A stretch of 64,000 nucleotides of DNA from a bacterium (GTDB taxonomy: Bacteria; Bacteroidota; Ignavibacteria; SZUA-365), in assembly GCA_020444325.1 (NCBI GenBank), contig JAHLLD010000004.1, positions 1 through 64,000 of the forward strand. Reading direction: 5' to 3'. Shown piece after piece: positions 1 to 7,050 of the stretch; the stretch's first letter is position 1; each line of letters opens with the position of its first letter. The notes under the pieces are model-generated. The model did not search any database. It saw nothing but the letters and a program-made list of their open reading frames with translations, and was not told where the DNA came from. The position numbers and the translations under genes are program-made.

Positions 1-63
1 AATCTGCAATCTGCAATCTGCAATCTGCAATCTGCAATCTGCAATCTGCAATCTGTAATCTGT
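1..63. repeat. Heptanucleotide tandem repeat (AATCTGC)n
   Basis: Nine head-to-tail copies of a 7-base unit start at base 1; the first seven read AATCTGC and the last two AATCTGT. The array is cut by the left window edge, so its true copy number is unknown. It lies about 60 bases upstream of a small membrane-protein gene and has no coding sense that I can see. Confidence 0.95.
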
Positions 64-125
64 AATATTGCATCGCTCCGGCACGCACCCTATCTTACCC
101 GCTCATTTCACAAACGGGAACATGC

Positions 126-563
126 ATGAAATCTGTACTCCGGAATGCGTTCGCGGTGTTAGGGGGACTCATCATCGGCAGCGTGGTCAATATGGGATTG
201 ATCATGGTGAGCGGGAATGTGATTCCTCCGCCTGAAGGCGTGGATGTGGCAAGCATGGAAAGCCTCAAGGCGAACATGCACTTGTTCGAAGTGCAGCATT
301 TTATTTTCCCGTTTCTTGCTCATGCGCTCGGTTCGCTGGTTGGTGCCATATTCGCCGGAATGCTCGCCACTACCAGGAAAATGATCTTTGCCGTGGCTAT
401 CAGCATGTTCTTCATGATCGGAGGCATCATGAACGTGTTCATCCTGCCATCGCCGACATGGTTTATCGTGGTGGATCTCGTCCTGGCCTATATTCCCATG
501 GGACTCCTGGGTGGGGCTATTGCAGCCTCCCGCGGAAAGGCACGGCCGCAGGTGCAGGCGTAA
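126..563 (+). CDS. Small four-helix membrane protein of unknown function
   Basis: A 145-residue, strongly hydrophobic protein with about four membrane segments (roughly residues 5-28, 60-80, 85-107 and 112-134) and a short basic, alanine-rich tail. An acidic-to-neutral loop with a Pro-Pro-Pro-Glu motif follows the first helix. I do not recognise a catalytic motif; similar small integral membrane proteins are widespread in Bacteroidota and carry no assigned role. The start at 126 is the second of two nearby ATGs; the one at 122 is in another frame. It stands alone in front of the tRNA-Cys gene. Real gene likely, function unknown. Confidence 0.75.
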   Translation: MKSVLRNAFAVLGGLIIGSVVNMGLIMVSGNVIPPPEGVDVASMESLKANMHLFEVQHFIFPFLAHALGSLVGAIFAGMLATTRKMIFAVAISMFFMIGGIMNVFILPSPTWFIVVDLVLAYIPMGLLGGAIAASRGKARPQVQA

Positions 564-598
564 ATGCATCGATAGAGTACTAGGTATCCCGGTTTCCA

Positions 599-627
599 TT
601 GCATTTTCGCGACGATCATACTATCTT
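599..627 (+). promoter_or_regulatory. Predicted promoter of tRNA-Cys
   Basis: A -35-like TTGCAT (599-604), a 17-base spacer and a -10-like TATCTT (622-627) end 12 bases before the tRNA 5' end, the right distance for transcription starting at or just before the tRNA. Confidence 0.6.
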
Positions 628-639
628 TACAATTCCCAG

Positions 640-712
640 GGCGACGTACCCAAGTGGCTAAGGGGACGCTCTGCAAAAGCGTTATGCATCGGTTCGAATC
701 CGATCGTCGCCT
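640..712 (+). tRNA. tRNA-Cys (anticodon GCA)
   Basis: The cloverleaf can be folded by eye: acceptor GGCGACG pairs with CGTCGCC, the anticodon stem ACGCT/AGCGT encloses the loop CTGCAAA with anticodon GCA, and the T arm ATCGG-TTCGAAT-CCGAT is perfect. The discriminator is T, as expected for tRNA-Cys. CCA is not encoded. An intrinsic terminator follows at once, so this is a single-gene transcript. Confidence 0.97.
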
Positions 713-713
713 C

Positions 714-747
714 AAGACCGGACAGTTTCTGTCCGGTCTTTTTTTTT
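714..747 (+). terminator. Intrinsic terminator after tRNA-Cys
   Basis: A perfect 12-bp hairpin (arms 714-725 and 729-740) with a TTT loop is followed by an uninterrupted T tract to 747. It directly abuts the tRNA. Confidence 0.95.
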
Positions 748-766
748 CGGGGTTGGAAAGAAAGAC

Positions 767-796
767 TTGACTTTTACAAAATCTCTATGTTATTTA
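767..796 (+). promoter_or_regulatory. Predicted promoter upstream of the 840 gene
   Basis: TTGACT (767-772), 17-18 bases, then TTATTTA (790-796). The predicted start is near 803, giving a leader of about 37 bases before the ATG at 840. Confidence 0.5.
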
Positions 797-839
797 ATGT
801 GTCGTTATACCGTACAACATTACTTCGTAGTCTTCAGAA

Positions 840-1451
840 ATGGCCATGCCATTCACGCACCATACCGTGGCGCGATCGACTGTCGAGTTACAGCCAGCAG
901 CAGGTCAGCACCAGCACATCAGTGCTTCTTCCACATTCGTCGGGAATGGGGAGGACAAGCCCCGTATTTCCCTGTGCACGGGTTGCTATGAGGGACGCGG
1001 TGATCACACGCTGTATCTGCCCCGCCGGAAGGCGCGACGCTGCGAAGCATGTGCGGATGAACATCCAAATGACACCTGTTTCCTTGCGAAATGCGTTTTC
1101 TGCGGCGAAGACGCCATCGTAGCTCGCCGCGAAGGGAAGTCCATGTGGTACGCCTGTGAGAAGCACGAGTTTTTCACCTTCCAGGCTGATAAATGGAAGC
1201 CCCTGCCTCTGAACAGGGAAGAAAAGCGCACCATTCGTCGGCAGCGCATCATGCGGCGGATGTCCCATCTGCGCCGTGGTGCGATCACCCTTTCCGCCGT
1301 TTCCCTTCTGTATTTCTTCCTCCTCCGCACACCTCTGCGTGAACACTACGATTTCGATCTCATCGATTACGCCTCCACCCTCTGGAGTGGCGTTTCCGGA
1401 CTGTTCGACAGCTTCGTGCAGCTCGGAACCACCATCGCCCAGAGCCTCTGA
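840..1451 (+). CDS. Cys-rich (zinc-ribbon-like) protein with a C-terminal membrane helix
   Basis: A 203-residue protein with no signal peptide. Between about residues 46 and 110 it carries paired cysteines (CxxC, CxxC, CxxC and CEKH), the pattern of a treble-clef or zinc-ribbon metal site. A basic stretch (about 120-145) precedes one hydrophobic helix (about 148-165), and a short amphipathic tail follows. The topology suggests a cytoplasmic metal-binding head anchored in the inner membrane. No family is recognised. The start is uncertain: there is no clear ribosome-binding site before 840, and the first 40 residues look poorly conserved in style. Confidence 0.65.
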   Translation: MAMPFTHHTVARSTVELQPAAGQHQHISASSTFVGNGEDKPRISLCTGCYEGRGDHTLYLPRRKARRCEACADEHPNDTCFLAKCVFCGEDAIVARREGKSMWYACEKHEFFTFQADKWKPLPLNREEKRTIRRQRIMRRMSHLRRGAITLSAVSLLYFFLLRTPLREHYDFDLIDYASTLWSGVSGLFDSFVQLGTTIAQSL

Positions 1452-1554
1452 TTCTCACCACACATTTTTTCAAATTTGTCATCCCCCTTGCGGGATTGCT
1501 TATTCAAATGCAGCGTACTGTCGAACCATGCACAATGGCTAACCCATTTCCGTC

Positions 1555-1591
1555 TTGACATTGCAGATAGTGGTACCGTATATTGGTACCA
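1555..1591 (+). promoter_or_regulatory. hicAB promoter with overlapping operator
   Basis: TTGACA (1555-1560) and TATATT (1579-1584) are 18 bases apart. A perfect inverted repeat with 7-bp arms TGGTACC (1571-1577) and GGTACCA (1585-1591) encloses the -10 box, so a repressor bound there would block RNA polymerase. HicB antitoxins are known to autorepress from such sites; that this is the HicB operator is inference from position. Confidence 0.75.
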
Positions 1592-1616
1592 TAGCACGGG
1601 TTGGATTTGATACGGC

Positions 1617-1898
1617 ATGAACAATAGACTGCGCACAACGCTTGCGGCCATCTTTGATGAACCAACAAGAAGCGATATTTCATGGAGGAGAATTGAAGCT
1701 CTTATCCACGCTCTCGGCGGTGCAGTTTCCGATGGCCACGGTTCAAGGCGTCGTTTTCATCTTAATGGGAGAGTCGCAACGTTTCACAGACCACACCCGG
1801 GAGATGATACACGTAAAGCGACAGTTGAGGGTATCCGTCGTTTTTTAAGGAACGCAGGAGCGGTTCCTGATCAGGAAATAAATGGTGGGAGCCAGTAG
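1617..1898 (+). CDS. hicA: HicA-family toxin (predicted mRNA interferase)
   Basis: A 93-residue protein of the HicA double-stranded-RNA-binding-like fold. It has the family core GG (x6) GSRRRF, followed by FHRPHPG and a C-terminal KATVEGIRRFL helix. Classical E. coli HicA carries a histidine shortly after the GS; here that region reads GSRRR, as in a large HicA subgroup with GSRxxF. The preserved HRPHP may supply the functional histidines; that is inference. The gene is almost leaderless relative to its promoter and is followed after 53 bases by the cognate hicB. HicA toxins cleave mRNA and are neutralised by HicB. Confidence 0.88.
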   Translation: MNNRLRTTLAAIFDEPTRSDISWRRIEALIHALGGAVSDGHGSRRRFHLNGRVATFHRPHPGDDTRKATVEGIRRFLRNAGAVPDQEINGGSQ

Positions 1899-1951
1899 CG
1901 CTATGACTGAAGTACGTGAACGCATATTTGACGATCTAGCCGGATGAAATT

Positions 1952-2347
1952 ATGGAATACAAGGGCTATACCGCTGAAGTGGTCTATGATGAGGATGCCA
2001 GGGAATTCCACGGAAGTGTAAAAGGAATCCTGGACGTCGTTACATTTGTGGCGACAACTGCTGAAGAGTTGAGACAGGAATTCCACGATTCTGTTGATGA
2101 TTATCTGGATTATTGCGCTGAGCTCGGGCGTGAGCCAGACAAACCATTCTCTGGCAAATTCAATGTGAGACTGACGCAGGATCTTCATCGACGTGTTTTC
2201 ATTGCCGCTGAACGGCTTGGAATCAGCATTAACGCATTTGTAAACGCTGCGCTTGAAAAAGCGACAGAGAGCAGAGAAAACGAAGGTCTCACAATTGTTG
2301 CTTCACCAGGCAAGTCGTACAAGACACGACGAAAAAAGCAAGGTTGA
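1952..2347 (+). CDS. hicB: HicB-family antitoxin
   Basis: A 131-residue protein with the N-terminal HicB RNase-H-like fold (MEYKGYTAEVVYDEDAREFHG, then a segment with DDYLDYC) and a C-terminal ribbon-helix-helix-type DNA-binding stretch (about residues 70-110, with LTQDLHRRVFIAAERLG and INAFVNAAL). The order toxin-antitoxin and the tight pairing with hicA are standard for this family. The C-terminal domain is expected to bind the inverted repeat around the promoter at 1571-1591. The last 20 residues are basic and probably disordered. Confidence 0.9.
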   Translation: MEYKGYTAEVVYDEDAREFHGSVKGILDVVTFVATTAEELRQEFHDSVDDYLDYCAELGREPDKPFSGKFNVRLTQDLHRRVFIAAERLGISINAFVNAALEKATESRENEGLTIVASPGKSYKTRRKKQG

Positions 2348-2609
2348 AGCCGTAGGCAAGCGTCTGGATTGAGGTTCATCGTTGTCATTCACAAAGATCC
2401 TCCCCACTCTGTCGTCTTGTTTCCGAGCCCATCTCGCCCTAAATTTAAAAGATAGTTTTCTCCAGAAGCTTCTGACGCGCTGGAGCGGTCAAGAAGCCGG
2501 AATCTGCCACAGCATTGCTGAGTTGGTGTAGCAAATCCACCGCAGTGGTGTCCCTTTGTTTGAAATGCTTTTCTCGCTTTCAGCCTGAAAGCGGAGAATT
2601 GACCCCCTG

Positions 2610-2699
2610 GCCGGGGTGGCGGAATTGGTAGACGCGAAGGACTTAAAATCCTTTGGACCCGAAAGGTCCGTGCGGGTTCGACCCCCGCCCTCGGTACCA
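2610..2699 (+). tRNA. tRNA-Leu (anticodon TAA)
   Basis: A class II tRNA with a long variable arm (TGGACCCGAAAGGTCCG). The anticodon stem AAGGA/TCCTT holds the loop CTTAAAA, giving anticodon TAA; the T arm GCGGG-TTCGACC-CCCGC is perfect. The first acceptor pair is G-T. Unlike the tRNA-Cys, CCA is encoded (2697-2699). No terminator follows; the first gene of the polysaccharide operon starts 36 bases downstream. Confidence 0.96.
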
Positions 2700-2735
2700 G
2701 AATACACACAATCACATATCGGTCAACCAATATTC

Positions 2736-4358
2736 ATGACAGTACCGTTTATGCGCCGGATACGGACTTCCGTCGGCGCGTTCCTTTTGTTCGCGGCCAT
2801 GCTCTGCTGCGTTCCACAACTCCAGGCGCAGGACCTCGGGGTGGAACAACAGGATGAGAGCAGCAAAGCGGCCACGCCACCTGAACGGCAGTATATGCTT
2901 CCCGCGGTGGAAATCCCTGTCAGCGATACCGCCTACATCGTCGGACCGGGTGATGTGCTGAGCATCAATATTTTCGGGACGAAATACTACAATTTTTCTG
3001 TCCCCGTCAATAGTGATGGCACGGTGATTATCCCCAAGCTGGGCACGGTATTCGTGCGCCACAGCACACTGCGCAAGGTGAGAGACAAAATCCATGCATT
3101 GCTGCGTGCCGAGGTGCGCAAGGCTGATATTGTCATCAGTCTCTCTCGCGCACGGCAGGTGAAGGTCACCGTGGCCGGTGCAGTCCGGAAACCCGGTGTC
3201 GTCACGCTGCCCGCCACTGCACGCGTCTCCGAAGCACTGTCCCTCGCAGGCGGCGCGGTTGAGGACACCACGGCGATGCGCAATATCGTGGTGCAGCGAA
3301 TAGACGGACAAAAGGTGATGGCGGACCTGACACGCTACCTGCGTACCGGTGCGCTCGATGCCAATCCTTTCGTGAGCGGGGGCGATCGCATTTACTTCCC
3401 GGTGCGTGATCGCAACGTGAGGGTGTCCGGCGCCGTGGGGGCGCAGGGACAACTCGACTTCGTGCCCGGGGAACGTCTCTATGAGGCACTCGAAGTGTGT
3501 CAGGGACTCCGAGCTTCCGCCTTCCGTGACTCCGTTGTCATCCATCGCTTCCGGGCGGACAATCGCACGACCGACCCGATTTATCTCGATCTTCGGGGAT
3601 ACCCCGATGATCAGAGTGCGAATATTGAATTGCATCCGGGAGATCTGATCCTCGTGCGCCGGGTTCCGCAATATCAGCAGCACCGGCTGGTGCTCGTCAC
3701 CGGAGAGGTTCGCTATGAAGGCAGCTACAGTATCGAGCGCGGGAAAACCACGCTGCGCGATCTGATTGCGCGTGCGGGAGGATTCACCACGGAAGCGTCT
3801 CTTGAAGAAGCGGTGGTTATTCGAAAACCGCCGGAAAACGAGAAAGACCCGGAGTTTGAACGCCTGCAGAAAATCCCTGCAGCGGATTTGCGTGAAGACG
3901 AGTACGAGTATTTCAAAGCGCGTTCCCGGGAGAAAGTCGGAACCATGGTCGTGGATTTCAAACGCCTGTTCCTGCAGAACGATGCGTCACAGAATATCGT
4001 CATGCGGGAAGGCGATGTTGTGGAAATCCCGAAGCAGAAAAATTACATCCGTATCATCGGACGCGCTGACAACCCCGGTAATGTTATTTTCCGTCCCGGC
4101 TGGTCGTACATGCAGTACATCAATGCCGTGGGTGGTTTTGGCTGGCGGGCCGATGAAGGTGATGTGCGCGTGGTCAAGGCGCGCACCGGCGAGCTGGTCG
4201 ATGCCGATGATGAGGAAGATTACGCGCTCGAACCGGGCGACATCATCTGGGTCAAGGAGGTACCGGAAACAAGATTCTGGGAAACGGCTTTCGAAGCACT
4301 CGGCGTGATTTCCCAGATTGCCGGTATCTTGGGTATTATCATTGCTGTAAGCAGATAA
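2736..4358 (+). CDS. SLBB-domain polysaccharide export outer-membrane protein (Wza/GfcE type)
   Basis: About 540 residues. A signal peptide (hydrophobic core FLLFAAMLCC, cleavage after LQAQ) is followed by the poly-export domain (YIVGPGDVLSINIFG near residue 70) and several SLBB/soluble-ligand-binding repeats, each with the VxVxGxV(x)nPG and Lx(D/E)(L/A)IxxAGG pattern. A short hydrophobic helix ends the protein. The family forms the outer-membrane channel for capsule or exopolysaccharide. The reading frame extends back into the tRNA-Leu gene, so the start must be ATG 2736 or 2751; I chose 2736. It is the first gene of the polysaccharide operon, and the next gene begins 9 bases later. Confidence 0.93.
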   Translation: MTVPFMRRIRTSVGAFLLFAAMLCCVPQLQAQDLGVEQQDESSKAATPPERQYMLPAVEIPVSDTAYIVGPGDVLSINIFGTKYYNFSVPVNSDGTVIIPKLGTVFVRHSTLRKVRDKIHALLRAEVRKADIVISLSRARQVKVTVAGAVRKPGVVTLPATARVSEALSLAGGAVEDTTAMRNIVVQRIDGQKVMADLTRYLRTGALDANPFVSGGDRIYFPVRDRNVRVSGAVGAQGQLDFVPGERLYEALEVCQGLRASAFRDSVVIHRFRADNRTTDPIYLDLRGYPDDQSANIELHPGDLILVRRVPQYQQHRLVLVTGEVRYEGSYSIERGKTTLRDLIARAGGFTTEASLEEAVVIRKPPENEKDPEFERLQKIPAADLREDEYEYFKARSREKVGTMVVDFKRLFLQNDASQNIVMREGDVVEIPKQKNYIRIIGRADNPGNVIFRPGWSYMQYINAVGGFGWRADEGDVRVVKARTGELVDADDEEDYALEPGDIIWVKEVPETRFWETAFEALGVISQIAGILGIIIAVSR

Positions 4359-4367
4359 TGAGGACGC

Positions 4368-5591
4368 ATGGCAGAAACGCAGCAATCAGCTGAAACGCAG
4401 CAATCATTTGAAAGTAAGGACCTGGAAACCTGGCGCCTCCTCTTTCGTGAGGTCTGGCAACGGAAAAAACAGGTCGCGGGCATTGTCGGCGCAGTCACCA
4501 TCGTCATGCTGGTGTATGTGCTCATCATGCCGCAAACGTTCACCTCGACGGTTACCCTGCTTCCACCGCAGCAGGAAAAGAGCTCGCTCGGACTCGGTTC
4601 GCTCCTACAGGGAGCCAGCTCGCTTCCGATGCTGGACCTTGGATCCTCCCTCGGCTTCGGGGGACGTCCCTCCGACATCTTTGCCGAAATCCTGAAAAGC
4701 CAGTCCGTCGCTGAAAGTCTTATCGTGCAACACGATCTCGCGCCGTACTTTGGTGTCCCCTCAGATCTTTCATACCGTCATGCGGTAGAACCGTTGCGGG
4801 AGTCGACGGAAATCGAGGTCAACAAGAACGGAGTCATTCGCATTTCCGTCACGCTTGGGACGGGCTTCCTCGCCTCGGCCTCGGATATCGATTCCATCAA
4901 ATCCCTCACCGCCGATATCACCAACGATTATGTGTACTGGCTCGATCGCATCAATCAGGACAAGCAGACGTCGAGCGCACGCAGTTCCCGCATGTTCATC
5001 GAGGAAGAGCTTACGAATACGCAAGCGGAACTGGATTCCGCGTATGAGTCCCTCGTGCGTTTCCAGAAGGAAAACAAATCCGTCTATCTCGAAAAGCAGA
5101 TGGAAGCGGCACTGACCGGGGCCGCTCAGCTCCGAGAGCGGGTGAGCCGCGCACGCGGTGAACTTGCGCTGGCAAAAGAGGATTTCTCGGAAAACAGCAT
5201 GGTCATTTCCCAGTTGCGGGCGCAGCTCGATCAGCTGGAAAAAGAGTATGCAGCGCTGAGCACCGGCGATACGAACGAGGACAGTGAATTTCACGTGCCC
5301 TTCAGCCGCGTACCCGACGTCGCCAGGAAAATGGCGTACTATTTGCGCAAGGTGAAAACGCTCGAGCAGGTCATTCTGTATCTCAGTCAGCAGTATTACC
5401 AGGATCGTGTGCAGGAAGCACGCGATACGCCGACCGTGCAGGTACTCGACGCCGCTGTTCCCGCCATCCAGCGAACTTCGCCGCGCCGTGCGGTATGGAT
5501 GCTGATGACGGTCTTCTTCAGTTTCCTCATTGCGGTCCTCTCCGTGATGCTGCGCAGTGTCATGGCCGTGCGATCCTCACGCAAACACTGA
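4368..5591 (+). CDS. Wzz/GumC-like polysaccharide chain-length determinant
   Basis: A 407-residue inner-membrane protein with the co-polymerase layout: a membrane helix near residues 42-62 (IVGAVTIVMLVYVLIM), a periplasmic domain with a long coiled-coil region (about 200-310, rich in Glu/Gln/Arg), a proline-containing segment and a second membrane helix near 375-397. The C-terminal tyrosine-kinase domain of Wzc/BY-kinases is absent, and no separate kinase gene occurs in the operon. It would set polymer length together with the Wzy-like protein and contact the SLBB export protein from the gene immediately upstream. Confidence 0.9.
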   Translation: MAETQQSAETQQSFESKDLETWRLLFREVWQRKKQVAGIVGAVTIVMLVYVLIMPQTFTSTVTLLPPQQEKSSLGLGSLLQGASSLPMLDLGSSLGFGGRPSDIFAEILKSQSVAESLIVQHDLAPYFGVPSDLSYRHAVEPLRESTEIEVNKNGVIRISVTLGTGFLASASDIDSIKSLTADITNDYVYWLDRINQDKQTSSARSSRMFIEEELTNTQAELDSAYESLVRFQKENKSVYLEKQMEAALTGAAQLRERVSRARGELALAKEDFSENSMVISQLRAQLDQLEKEYAALSTGDTNEDSEFHVPFSRVPDVARKMAYYLRKVKTLEQVILYLSQQYYQDRVQEARDTPTVQVLDAAVPAIQRTSPRRAVWMLMTVFFSFLIAVLSVMLRSVMAVRSSRKH

Positions 5592-5604
5592 CCGCCGGGT
5601 GACC

Positions 5605-7050
5605 ATGAACGCACCCGTGCTGCAGCGTTTTTCCCTCAATTTCTGGACATTGACTGTGTCCAAGGTACTGTACCGCCTGGTCAGTATCGGCGTAACCATT
5701 TACCTCGCCCGCGAACTCGGTGCCGCCATCCTCGGCGGGTATACCGTAGTCATGGGCATTCTCACCCTGTATCTCGCCTTTGCCGATCTTGGCGTCACGA
5801 ATCTGGTGATCAAGGACGTCAGCCGGAATCGCACGCTGTCAGTGGATTATCTCGACAATTTCTTCGTGCTGCAGGCGATTGTTGGCGCGCTGCTGGTCGT
5901 GCTGATCATGCTTACCGGCTGGTTTTCGGGGTATGAGCAGCTCATCCTCGTCGCGCTGGCGATCGGCAGTGTGGGACCGTTTTTCAGCGGACTCTCGAAT
6001 GCCTACCAGGCACTGATGAATGCGCATGAACTCTTCTATCCTTTTGCCATGATCGAAGTCGCCTGCATGTTGATTTTTCTCGCGGGCAATGTCATCGTCG
6101 TGCTCACTGGCGGGGGATTGCTGGCGCTGGTTGTGGTCACCAGTGTGGTCTCGGTCGCAAAGTTTGTTCTCGGCGCGGCATGGGCGAAGCGTTTCGCCAT
6201 GCGTGTGCGCCTGCGTTTCAACTGGGACAGCATCAGGAAACTGCTCGTAGCCGGACTCCCGTTTCTTCTCATCAACGGCACGCATTTCGCCATTCAGCGC
6301 ATGGACGTTCTTTTCCTCTCCTGGACGGTCAGTGATGAACGCGTCGGGATGTACGGGTTGTCTTCCCGCCTGATTTTTGCCTCGCTGTTCCTGCTTGCTT
6401 CCGTCGGGGCGCTGCTGTACCCGGTGTTCAGCAGGCTGCTCGCCGAAAACGGTGCGCGCGCGCTCGCTCTGTATCGGCGTGGAACAGTGTATGTGTTTTT
6501 GCTCTCCGCGATCATGGCGCAGCTTTTTTTCACCCTCGCGCCCACGATCATTCATGTCCTCTATGGAGACGCCTTCGTGGAGACGGTTGGCATCCTCCAG
6601 CTGCTGGCGCTGTTTATTCCGCTGTTCGGAATCGGACTCCTCGCGAGCAATGTGCTCATGGTGAGCGGAGCAGTATGGCGCGCTGTCTGGGCAAGCATCG
6701 TCGCGCTCGCCATCGGTGCGGCTGTCTCGCTGCCTGCCATCGCAATGTGGGAAATCCGCGGCGCCGCGATTGCCGTACTGATCGCGGAAAGCATTGCCGC
6801 ACTGCTGTACATCGTTTTCACCCGTCAAAGTCTGCAGATGATGCTGCCGTTACGTCGACTGCTTACCGGTACACTCGCCGTGCTGCTTCCCCCGCTGTTG
6901 CTTTCGCTGGGCGGCAGGGGTGAAGGTCCCATCGCCGCTGCGGCATCCCTGCTTCTCGCTGTTCTCCTCCTCTTCCTCACGCGTACACTGACCATGCAGG
7001 ATGTGCGTGAACTCCGTGCCTTGCTGCTGAAAAGGGAGGTGCCTGCATGA
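5605..7050 (+). CDS. Wzx-type oligosaccharide flippase (MOP/MATE superfamily)
   Basis: About 481 residues and 12-14 membrane helices throughout. The N-terminus (ATIxLARELGAAxLGGYTVVMG-like pattern, then FADLGVTNLVIKDVSR) is the hallmark of polysaccharide transporters of the MOP exporter superfamily, which flip lipid-linked repeat units across the inner membrane. The frame opens upstream, but ATG 5605, 13 bases after the previous stop, gives the canonical N-terminus; a GTG lies at 5599. The stop overlaps the start of the next gene by 4 bases (ATGA), implying translational coupling. Confidence 0.93.
   Translation: MNAPVLQRFSLNFWTLTVSKVLYRLVSIGVTIYLARELGAAILGGYTVVMGILTLYLAFADLGVTNLVIKDVSRNRTLSVDYLDNFFVLQAIVGALLVVLIMLTGWFSGYEQLILVALAIGSVGPFFSGLSNAYQALMNAHELFYPFAMIEVACMLIFLAGNVIVVLTGGGLLALVVVTSVVSVAKFVLGAAWAKRFAMRVRLRFNWDSIRKLLVAGLPFLLINGTHFAIQRMDVLFLSWTVSDERVGMYGLSSRLIFASLFLLASVGALLYPVFSRLLAENGARALALYRRGTVYVFLLSAIMAQLFFTLAPTIIHVLYGDAFVETVGILQLLALFIPLFGIGLLASNVLMVSGAVWRAVWASIVALAIGAAVSLPAIAMWEIRGAAIAVLIAESIAALLYIVFTRQSLQMMLPLRRLLTGTLAVLLPPLLLSLGGRGEGPIAAAASLLLAVLLLFLTRTLTMQDVRELRALLLKREVPA

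Noticed and set aside
1-63. Possible CRISPR array
   Set aside because: The repeats are only 7 bases and directly adjacent, without spacers; it is a simple tandem repeat.
511-1122. A 203-codon plus-strand frame across the tRNA-Cys region
   Set aside because: It runs through the tRNA and its terminator and overlaps the better-supported gene at 840.
2616-2735. Longer N-terminus for the SLBB export protein
   Set aside because: The extension is tRNA-Leu sequence translated; the signal peptide begins at 2736 or 2751.
5839-6828. A 329-codon antisense frame under the flippase gene
   Set aside because: A charged, low-complexity shadow of a hydrophobic gene; no ribosome-binding site and no recognisable domain.
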